Assembly: GCF_007565055.1 (NCBI RefSeq)
Contig: NC_044549.1
Coordinates: 63,888,882-63,952,881, forward strand
DNA: 64,000 nucleotides
From: Rhinopithecus roxellana
Taxonomy: Eukaryota; Chordata; Mammalia; Primates; Cercopithecidae
Direction: 5' to 3'
Shown here: piece by piece, positions 55,420 through 64,000 of the stretch
Layout: every line of letters starts with the position of its first letter
Numbering within the stretch: the stretch's first letter is position 1
Program-made: the position numbers and the translations under genes
Notes under the pieces: generated by a model
The model's input: the letters and a program-made list of their open reading frames with translations, nothing else
Databases searched by the model: none
What the model was told of the DNA's origin: nothing

Positions 55420-55790
55420 ACTAAGTCTCTGGATATGGTGTCTCCCTACTTTCCAGAATATTCTTCTCCCATATCTTTGCCTACTTGGTTCCTCCTCACA
55501 CTTGAGATCTTGGCTAGTTTCTTGATTTTTTAGCTGCCCTTGGCATCTCTGACTAGGTTACAACTGTTGAGTCTTTTACACTCTCATAGAACCATGTAAC
55601 TTCCTTTTGTAATATGGATCACAGCTGTGATTTCAGAGGAAGCTGTGTGATGGTTTGATCCATCTGTCACCCTCATTTAACTGTGGGCTCAGTATGGGCA
55701 GGAAATTGAGAATGTTTTTGCTCATCATTGCCCTCTGGGGGACCTAGCTCACAGTTGGTGCTCCAGAAATATTTAATAAATGAAGTTTTA
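55420..55790 (+). repeat. L2 LINE 3' end
   Basis: CACAGTTGGTGCTCCAGAAAT, ATTTAATAAATGAAG and earlier ACTGTGGGCTCAGTATGGGC follow the L2 3' end. Confidence 0.7.
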
Positions 55791-55969
55791 CACAATACCA
55801 GTTCTTATATTTTAAGGCTTTAGTGAGAGTCCCTGTATTTCTGATAAAATAGTAAAATAGAAAGCCATGTTCATAAGTAGTGTCTATATATGTCTGTATG
55901 AGAATAATAGATAACAGATAAACCCATCAGCTTCCAAAAATTCACCGTGGGCATTTTGTGCAAAGTAGT

Positions 55970-56127
55970 GAGTAGGCAGGATAGTGGACGTTTTAAGAAC
56001 AAAGACTGTCAGATGTCTGACTTCAAGCTCAGTGCTTCACATATCTCTGCTCTGTGATCTTGAAAAAGTTACTTTATCTGAAACTCAATTTCTACGGATG
56101 TAAACTGGATATTAAAAATAGTACCCG
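55970..56127 (+). repeat. MIR SINE
   Basis: CTCTGTGATCTTGAAAAAGTTAC, TCAATTTCTACGGATGTAAAC, then AAAAATAGTACC. Confidence 0.7.
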
Positions 56128-56556
56128 AATGCTATGGGTTGGAATATGTCCCTCTGAAATTTATATGTTGAAGTCCCAACTCTTAGTACTTCAGAATGTG
56201 ACCTTATTTGAAAATAAAGACTTTCCAGAAACAATCAAGTTAAAGGGAGGTCATTAGGGTGGGCCCTAATTCAATACTGGTGCCCTTACAAAAAGGGGAA
56301 ATGTGGACACGGAGACATGTTTTCTGAAGGAAGGAAAGGAAGATGATGGAAGAGATACAGGGAGAAGATGACTGTCTACAAATCAAGGAGAGAGGCCCAG
56401 AACAGATCCTTCCCCCATAACCCTCAGACAAAACCAACCATGCTGACACTTTGACTTTCGACTTCTAGGCTCCAGAACTGTGAGATAATGCATTTCTCTT
56501 GTGTAAGCCACCCAGTTTGTGGTACTTTGTTATGGCAGCCCTAGCAAACTAATACA
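56128..56556 (+). mobile_element. MaLR LTR, MLT1A-like, nearly complete
   Basis: TGCTATGGGTTGGAATATGTC at the start, CAGAATGTGACCTTATTTG, GGGTGGGCCCTAATTCAATA, GAGAGGCCCAGAACAGATCC and GGCAGCCCTAGCAAACTAA at the end. Confidence 0.92.
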
Positions 56557-57016
56557 CTGAATGAGCCAACTTCATATATAATGATGCTATGTATTAATCT
56601 AAAAAACTCAATGACTTACAGCAGAAAACATTTATTTTTCCTGTTCATGGCCTGTGGGTTGACTGCGGTTTGTACCGACTCCAGGCCAGTTGGCTTCAGA
56701 TCTACTCCTTGTGCCTTTATCATTCTGGTACTTGGCAGCTACTTGGGGCCTTTTCTTCTCATGAAATAAGGCAGAAGAACAAGAGGTCAAGAAAATGTTG
56801 CAAGCCCACTGGAAATTTCTTATGGCATTATGTCTGCTGGATCTCACTGACCAAAGCAAGTCACCTGGCCAAGCCTGATAGGCAGAAACACATGCTATCT
56901 ACTCTAGTGGAAAGCATTGAAAATCACATGGAAACAGGAGAGGGTGACAGTAACCCAACTGACTGCAATACCTGCACATCACAGGGTTATCTTCAATAAA
57001 TAAGATTTTGCATATA
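56557..57016 (-). repeat. probable old LTR-like repeat
   Basis: GACTTACAGCAGAAAACATTT and CTGACCAAAGCAAGTCACCTGG in antisense resemble the LTR-like group at 10114. It includes 56903-56932, a 30-bp match to 59088. Confidence 0.4.
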
Positions 57017-57029
57017 GAATTTTAGCAGA

Positions 57030-57356
57030 GGCCAGGCTCAGTGGCTAACTCCTGTAATCCCAGCACTTTGGGAGGCCGAGGTGGGTGGATCACAAGATCA
57101 AGAGATCAAGACCATCCTCGCCACCATGGTGAAACCCTGTCTCTACTAAAAATACAAAAATTAGCTGGGTGTGGTGGCACACACTTGTAGTCCCAGCTAC
57201 TCGGGAGGCTGAGGCAGGAGAATCACTTGAACCCAGGAGGTGGAGGCTGTAGTGAGCCGATATGGTGCCACTATACTCCAGCCTGGTGATAGAGTGAGAC
57301 TCTGTCTCAAAAAAAAAAAAAAAAAAAAAAAGAAAGAAAGAAAAAAAGAAAAAAAC
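57030..57356 (+). mobile_element. AluS/J-type with (GAAA)n tail
   Basis: GGCCAGGCTCAGTGGCTAAC start. AATTTTAGCAGAG and AATTTAGCAGAG flank it. Confidence 0.93.
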
Positions 57357-57368
57357 AATTTAGCAGAG

Positions 57369-58874
57369 TGTCTGGTACCTAGTCAGTGCTTGATAAATTG
57401 TTGTTGCTGTTATTATTGTTGTTCTTATTCTTGAACAAATTCTAGTGTTTATCTTCTATTGCAAGTCTACATGGATATTTTCCCTCCAAACAAGGAGAAT
57501 TAGCTGGGTGAATTGTATTAATATTTGGTTGAGTAAAAGTCTCTGTAGACCACATTCTTGCAGCTGTGATTAATTCTTTTAAATTCTTTTAAATTGCATG
57601 TCTGCTTTACTGGATTGAAACAGAGATATGATTTCAAGCTTATGTTTCTTGTTAGGACATTAAGGCCACAATTAAATGTCTTTTTTTTTTTTTTCCTCTT
57701 TGAAAAAAATCAAAGACTCTTAAAATGGATTGTTGTGAAAGGACACATAAATATGTTTTAATCGATAGCTGAATTCTCCAAAGCACCATCAAGACAAAGT
57801 GTTAAATGTTCTGATTAGATTTGTGATTGGTTAGGCTAGAAATCTATACAGTTGCATGTCACACAATATTTAATAAATGGCATGTAGAGTATCTTAATTG
57901 TACCCATTTATCACTTCCCTCTGTTTCTAGATATATAAAGTTATCAAAATCTGAAAACTCAAACATTTTATTGTGGAAAAGGTTGGTTGGGCTTCGTTCT
58001 GTGCTTCTTTAGCTGTATTGGATCTGGTTTTGAGTTAAATATTTCTGACACAACCTTCATGACTCATTTACATTTAAATAGCAACAGGAAATCTCTTTGC
58101 CAAGAAGGCTATTGGAATCAAATTTTACACCAGATTTTTTAAAAAGGCTTTATTACCTATTATTTTGTACATCAGAATACTTTTTGCTTTCTTCTTTGCA
58201 AATCTAAGCATCAGAGGCAGTGTACAAGTTTATTATTTTTCATCTTGGGCACTTATTGCATCTGATACTCATAATTTATAACAGTTGCTATAATTTTAAA
58301 AATTAGAAATGAATTTCAGTGTTGCTTATTGCCATTGCTATTGAATATTTGTTACAGAGAGCTTGAAGTATAATAAATGCCCTTGAACTTGTTGTTACAA
58401 GTTGAATGAGATCTACTTATAGGAGGGGGAGTATATAATTATAGGAAAGGTGATAAAATCAAATAGATTCCAAATCAGCAAACTGCGGTGTGATTTATAA
58501 ACACCTAACTGATGAGAACATTTAATGCAACTCAATGCATGTTGAAGATGATCCAGAGCAAATCTCTGTAGCTGAGAAAAGAACACTTTAGATAGAGGAT
58601 CAGAAGACAAAAATTCCCAGGCATCCAAATGGATTTCGTCTCCCACACTACCTCATATCCCCAGGAATTCTTTTAAGAAGGCATTAGAATCACAAGAAGG
58701 CTTCCAAGCTTATAAACCGACATCAGTGGCATCAGCTTAGTTAGATGTTGTTGTTCTAGATGTCCGTAGGAGGAAGAACAAATTCATTGTTTGCTGAGAT
58801 CTTGTTATGATTTTCCCTGGAATAGATTTTTTTCTTTATGTTTTAAAAAAGAGGTTTGGAAAGGTCTTGCTTAA
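57369..58874. other. 1.5 kb AT-rich, no gene recognised
   Basis: T-run at 57679-57694 without an Alu. The rest is AT-rich and unassigned; frames up to 77 codons only. Confidence 0.45.
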
Positions 58875-59080
58875 TAACTTAATTATTATTAAATTCTTAC
58901 TCTGTACCAGGCATTGAATGTCTTACATCCATGAGTTCATTTTCTTCTTCTGAAAGTCATTTGAAGTAGGTCACATTATCCCTATTTAGGCCAAACTGTG
59001 GCTAGTAACAGAGCTGGGAGTAAGATCTTGGCAGCCAACCTAGACAGTCCACGTTCTTCATCACTATGCTTGTTTTCACT
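58875..59080 (-). repeat. MIR SINE
   Basis: Antisense: TTACTCTGTACCAGGCATTG, ACATCCATGAGTTCATTTTC, AACAGAGCTGGGAGTAAGATC. Confidence 0.8.
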
Positions 59081-59117
59081 ACCTCCTTCTAGTGGGAGGC
59101 ATTGAAAATCACATGGA

Positions 59118-59400
59118 TCCCCTCCCTCTTTCTCTTGGGTGCTCATGTAGACACCCTGCATGCTGTGCTTTGCTATAGGCACTCGAGAACAGGCATGTTT
59201 ATGGCAGATAGGATGCCTGTCTTCAAGGAGCAGATAGTCTCCTGCAGGACACAGACAATAAACAAGGAAGCAAATAAGTGTATAATGTAGTTTCAGGTTG
59301 TGCAAAGTGCAATAAAAATAAAGCCAAGTAAGGGGCTGGAGATCTGGAAGGAGGACATTGATGACAGGAAGGTTTTCAACAAAAATACCATGGTGTTCAA
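59118..59400 (+). repeat. possible old LINE fragment
   Basis: GGAGCAGATAGTCTCCTGC, ACACAGACAATAAACAAGG and GTGCAATAAAAATAAAGCC resemble a common mammalian LINE-derived repeat. I cannot name the family with confidence. Confidence 0.4.
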
Positions 59401-60194
59401 AAATTCATTGACTCACTTGCTGGAAAACTATGAAGCATGCCTTACCAGTGCAACTAAGTCTTACCTGGAAAGTCTAGGAGCCTCTTTGTGGGTCTTTAAT
59501 CTACTGGATCACAGATGGAAGAAAGTATAAGCCAGCAGGTGGCATTTCTAATGATCTCAGGACAAAACCTGGGAATTACTTGTTTCACCGTGATCCCCCT
59601 CTCCTTGTCTTCTCTTTGAAAGTCCTGTCTGGAAGAAGCAGCAAATTAATTGTTTTGTTCTTGATTGAGAAGGCATTATACCTGACATTGTTCTTCTATA
59701 ATACAGACCTAATGAGGGAGAGTGACCATTTAGGAAAATTATATGGGAGATTTGAACAATTTTTGTAGGGTGAATGTTGGAAACTTAATGTCAGACTATT
59801 AATGTTGAAAAATATAAAAATAGCCTTTCATCACCTGTTTATTACTTCCTTTCCTCATTTAACTAAGCAGATGAAAGTCAAGAACTATGAGTTGATTCAA
59901 ATGGAGGATAAGCTAGGAGAGGGATTGGCAATAGGCTTTATCTTAAGCACCTAGCCTCACTCTTCTTGGAGGTTTCTTGGAGTGCAGTGTTGAGAAGAAT
60001 TCTGGAGTTACAGTTGGGCTTGGTGGCAAGAAAGCCATAGGCAATTAGTTATCTGCTGGGAGTCCAGGTAGGAGGAGTGGCCCTGAATTTGCAGACCAAT
60101 GTTGGAACCAGGTTGTGGAAATCACTTTGATTCCTTTCTTATGATTGAGTTAGAAAACAGTGAGGAAGCATATCTGATGGACTTTAATTAAGAC
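59401..60194. other. no gene or repeat recognised
   Basis: A 76-codon frame at 59300-59530 and a 62-codon frame at 59580-59768 have no motif. Confidence 0.4.
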
Positions 60195-60482
60195 TGACTC
60201 CCTCCTTTCCTTCTTCTCATTCCTCCCCTCCCCTCCCTCCCTCCCTCCTTCTTTCCTTCCTTCCTTCCCTCTTTTTCCTTCATTCTTTCCTTTTCTTCCT
60301 CCCTCCTTCCCTTCCTTTTCTTTCCCCCTTTCTTCCTTTCTTTTCCTTCCTACTTTCCTCCTTCCCTCTCTCCTCCCTCTCTCTCTTCCTACTTACCTGT
60401 TTTTCTCCCTTCCCTTCCATCTCCTCTTTGTCTCTCTCTTTTCCCTCCTCCTCCTTATACCTTTCCTCTTTCCCTTCTCCGC
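60195..60482. repeat. polypyrimidine tract, (TTCC)n/(CTCC)n
   Basis: About 290 bp of nearly pure C/T on the plus strand. The 130-codon minus frame (60280-60672) is Lys/Glu/Arg-rich only because of it. Confidence 0.93.
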
Positions 60483-60484
60483 CA

Positions 60485-60690
60485 AACTGTACAACATGAC
60501 AGAGTTCATAGTTACAAAAAACACATGTTCTAGAGTTGGACTTCCTGGTACCAATTCTGGTTCTATCACATCCTATTAGTGTGCACCTTGTGTAGGACAC
60601 TGAAACTCTTTGAATTTCAGCTTCCTTATCAGCAATATGGGAGAATAACACCTCCTTCCTCACACCTATCATTTTGGGGCTCTAGAAATA
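60485..60690 (+). repeat. MIR SINE
   Basis: TTCTAGAGTTGGACTTCCTGG, CAATTCTGGTTCTATCACATC and TTCAGCTTCCTTATCAGCAA. Confidence 0.75.
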
Positions 60691-61361
60691 TTACTTACAG
60701 GACTGTTTCTCAATATGTGACACAAATGCCACTGTTGGGAGGTTTACATGGTTTTAGGAGTTTTACAGACAAGGCATTAAATAAAATGGCCTTCTTTTGT
60801 TTTTCTTAGAATCCTTCTGTTAACTCAAGGATAACATCTTAATTTAGAGTTCTTTTCTCTAATAACATTCTAACACTGCTTTATTAGCTAAGAGAACAGA
60901 CCCACTCAGAGCTTTCTGTTGAGACTGTCTATAGCCTGAAATTAATAATGTCATTTGCATTGTATTGTATTTAGAATTATCTTCCTTTATGATGAGTGAT
61001 ACTTGTTTTATACTCAGAGAGAGGGTACAAAGCTTCCTTTCTCATTTTTGTGTAAATGTGAAGTCAGTCTATTTAAAGAAAATTCCAAATACATAATGGA
61101 ATAATATACTGTCATGACCTTGAGATGTGGCCTGCAAATTGCTAGTGGTCAGGTGTATGCAATGGAGTCGATGGAGACAGACCACAGGGATGGGGGAACC
61201 AGTTAGGAGCAGGTTAGGAGAGGGTTCTCTCTGTTCTTGCCATACTGGCCTTCCTTCTGTCCTTCTGTCCTGCCAGATTGTCCTCTCTGCTTATAGTTCT
61301 TGTCCCCATTTCCACTTCCCTTTGCCGAGTTTTTTTTTATTTTTCAGATTTCTGCTCAATT
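60691..61361. other. no gene or repeat recognised
   Basis: AT-rich; an 80-codon frame at 61127-61369 is unsupported. Confidence 0.4.
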
Positions 61362-61690
61362 GTGGCTAGGCATGGTGGTTCACACCTATAATCCCAGCAT
61401 TTTGGGATGCCGAGGCAGGCAGATCACTTGAGGTCAGGAGTTCGAGACCAGCCTGGCCAACATCATGAAACCTTGTCTTTACTAAAAATAAAAAATTAGC
61501 TGGGCGTGGTGGTGTGCGCCTGCAATCTCAGCCTCTCGGGGAGGCTGAGGCAGGAGAATCACTTGAACTCAGGAGGTGGAGGTTGCAGTGAGCTGAGGTC
61601 ACGCCACTGTACTCCAGCCTGGGTGACAGAGTGAGACTCTGTCTCAAAACAAACAAACAAACAAACAAAAAAAAAACAAAAAAAACCCCA
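61362..61690 (+). mobile_element. AluS/J-type with (AAAC)n tail
   Basis: TGGCTAGGCATGGTGGTTCA start; the tail has five AAAC units and then A-rich sequence. No clear target duplication. Confidence 0.92.
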
Positions 61691-63084
61691 GAAAATGGTG
61701 ATGTTTCTTGATTCTTCCTGAAAGGCCATATTGTTTGTTATTGGTTCTTCTAGAATTATGTTCAGTTTCTTCTGAGCACACATCTCTGGCTAATTCTATA
61801 TTAATTGGTGGGATTGTATGAGTGGTGTCTGTCCCTGTTGGACTATAGGCTCCTTGTGAACAGGGTCCACGTCTGTTCTGGTTCAGCATTATCCCTAGCA
61901 CCTATCAGAATATAGAAATTGTTACATTTCCTGTAATTTACTAAAAAAATTAATATAGACAGTTTGATATATCTCTCCATGTAGGTGTAAGTTAACTTTA
62001 AATTCTAATTTAGAAGTAGTTAACATTTGGATTAATCTAGTCAGGAATTCACGTTCCAGGACTGCCATCTGATATCCCTGTCTGAATCTGTACTATCTGG
62101 TCTGTTAATTAACGTAAGGGATGTTAGAAATAATTTTTATTGATAAAATAAATGATGTTCAAGATATCTAATTGGTTAGAAATCCACTCTTGCACAAATG
62201 GGGTTCAAGAACAAGGCTAATACAGGTCTAGGACACTGAAAGTTCCAAGTCCCCCGTTCATGGGTGAATTCTATTGCCTAATTTAATTAGATGGGAAGTA
62301 AATCTGTCCTTAGAACACTATTAATTGTACTTTACAAAGTACCTCAAAACCCTGAGAACAGTGACTTTGCGCTGCTTAGGCCCAGGTAGTTTGATTCTCT
62401 GGGGACCTGCTTACCCATAAATGGTTGATGGTATGGTAGAACTCGATCTGAGGCTTGCTTGCATTGTAACATACCACCTGGGTAAGAGGAAGGGTTGAGG
62501 AGCCTGTAACTCTTAATCACCTCCAAACATTGGAGGTCCCCCATATTCACCAAAAGAGCTTGACGACTGGTCATGGCCACTTGGCTTTGGTCATATTACA
62601 ACAAGAGAGCAACAGACAATGGCTGAAGGTGGAATAAAGGGAAGAGGCGGTGGCGGGTTGAAGAATATTGAGACAGAGTCAACAGAACTTGATGACTGAT
62701 TTATGGGGGTGCGAAGGAGGAGGCAAAGATGACTGAGGTGTGGGTCCTGGGAGCAGGTTTCGAGGTGTGGTTTGGTTGAAGGAGGCTTATTATCCTGTCT
62801 TGTAAACCAGGCTGGTCCCTGGCTCCATTAGGAAGCAGACAGTGTTGGTCTTTGCTCACCTGTCATCTCTCCTTCACTAGGCCCCATTGTCTAATCTACC
62901 TTACCCATGCCTCTGTCCTAAGTAACATCCTACCTGTCTGGTGTGCTGAGGCTATTGCCCATGTCTTTGTTGTCTAGAAAAAGTGCTTTGGAATTGTTTA
63001 CTTACCCAAGCTAAATTGGATGATAATGGCTGGAAATCTTATGGGGTTCTAGTCCATGTAAATAAATATGTGTTTTTTTTTTTT
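61691..63084. other. 1.4 kb, no gene; small L2 3' fragment
   Basis: 61820-61915 (GGACTATAGGCTCCTTGTG, TATCCCTAGCACCTATCAG) looks like an L2 end. The rest is unassigned. Confidence 0.45.
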
Positions 63085-63190
63085 AAAAAAAACTTTACAT
63101 TTTGAACTCATTTTAGATTTACTGAAAAATTACAAAATCAGCACAGAGAATTTTCTTATATATCTCACCCCACATCCCTAATTATTAGAT
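63085..63190 (-). mobile_element. L1M-type 3' UTR fragment
   Basis: AAAAATTACAAAATCAGCAC then AGAGAATTTTCTTATATATC resemble the antisense L1M end. Confidence 0.5.
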
Positions 63191-63472
63191 CCCCCCCTTT
63201 TTTTGAGAGTCTTGCTGTGTTACCCAGGCTGGAATGGAGTGACATGATCTTGGCTCACTGCAAACTCTGTCTCCCAGGTTCAAGCAATTCTTCTGCCTCA
63301 GCCTCCCAGGTAGCTGGGATTACAGGTACCCACCACCACACCTGGCTAATTTTTGTATTTTTAGTAGACATGGGGTTTCGCCTTGTTGGCCAGACTGGTC
63401 TCGAACTCCTGACCTCAGGTGATCCACCTGTCTTGACCTCCCAAAGTGCTGTGATTACAGTCATGAGCCACC
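63191..63472 (-). mobile_element. AluS/J-type
   Basis: Short T-run after a C-run; AGAGTCTTGCTGTGTTACCC start; ends GTCATGAGCCACC. Confidence 0.9.
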
Positions 63473-63486
63473 TTAATAAGATCTTA

Positions 63487-63810
63487 GGCTGGGCCCTGTG
63501 GCTCATACCTGTAATCCCAGCACCTTAGGAGGCCAAGGCAGGAGGATTGCTTGAGCCCCAGAGTTTGAGACCAACCTGGGAAGCACAGTGAGACCCCAAT
63601 TCTAAGCAAACAAACAAACAAACAAAATAAAAACACAAAAATGAGCTGGGTGTGGTGGCATTTGCCTGTAGTTCTAGCTACTCAGGAGGCTGAGGTGGGA
63701 GGATCACTTGAGCCCAGGAGGCTGAGGCTGCAGTGAGCTGAGATCACACCACTGCACTTCAGCCTAGGTGACACACTGAATTCCTGTCTCAAATAAAAAC
63801 AAACCTCAAA
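63487..63810 (+). mobile_element. AluJ-type
   Basis: GGCTGGGCCCTGTGGCTCAT start, with (CAAA)n in the central A-region and an A/C-rich tail. Confidence 0.9.
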
Positions 63811-63816
63811 ACTTTT

Positions 63817-64000
63817 GCTGTACGCTGTGGCTCACGTCTGTATCCCAGCACTTTGGGAGGTCAAGGTGGGTGGATCATTTGAGGTCAGGAGTTCAACACC
63901 AACCTGGCCAACATGGTGTAACTCCATCTCTACTAAATAAAAAAATTAGCTGGACATGGTGGTGCCCACCTGCAATCCCAGCTACTTGGGAGGCTGAGGC
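63817..64000 (+). mobile_element. Alu, cut by the window end
   Basis: GCTGTACGCTGTGGCTCACG start; runs off the right edge in the second monomer. Confidence 0.9.

Noticed and set aside
60280..60672. 130-codon Lys/Glu-rich minus frame
   Set aside because: Produced by the purine strand of the TTCC tract.

Overview
This is 64 kb of primate nuclear DNA that is intergenic or deep-intronic. I find no intact protein-coding gene. About thirty Alu elements and L1, L2, MIR, MaLR/THE1-type LTR, ERV1 LTR, MER5/MER20/MER1-type hAT and Tigger remnants make up most of the recognisable sequence. Several young-looking Alus (4462, 6855, 23551, 26465, 51359) share AluY variants I associate with Old World monkeys: CTCAAGCCTG near the 5' end, CTAGCCGGGCGAGGTGG, and GAGATC(C/T)GGCCACTGC. 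The source is therefore probably a macaque, baboon or related cercopithecoid; this is inference from diagnostic bases.

Layout. 1-3022: 5' end of an ERV9/HERV9-type provirus on the minus strand (LTR, primer site, leader with an 80-bp triplication, broken gag), running off the left edge. 3.0-9.4 kb: MIR, MER5-type element and an old antisense L1 cut up by Alus and by a chimeric L1-Alu insert. 9.4-13.8 kb: nested Alus, an LTR-like repeat and a 246-bp inverted duplication. 13.8-22.7 kb: MIR, Tigger, MaLR LTRs and a locally duplicated block. 22.7-27.6 kb: Alu cluster, a near-perfect U6 snRNA copy inside an Alu tail, and a processed pseudogene of GPATCH11 split by a young Alu. 27.6-33.8 kb: an Alu-free interval with a MER20-type element split by an L1. 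33.8-48.4 kb: Alus, L1 ends, MST/THE1-like LTR, ERV1-type LTR and a stretch with an unexplained 94-codon antisense frame. 48.4-64 kb: MIRs, L2s, MaLR LTRs, two large simple tracts and a closing Alu cluster.

There are no working genes to link into a pathway. The most interesting signal is structural. Three older repeats (an L1, an LTR-like element, a Tigger transposon) each carry a 150-250 bp insert that is a diverged copy of sequence 0.9-5 kb away, in direct or inverted orientation and without an obvious poly(A) tail or target duplication. A fourth, 30-bp match lies 2.2 kb from its partner. This looks like repeated local template-copying during repair rather than retrotransposition. Family names come from remembered consensus sequences, not a database search; boundaries are usually good to 10-20 bp for Alus and less exact for old repeats.
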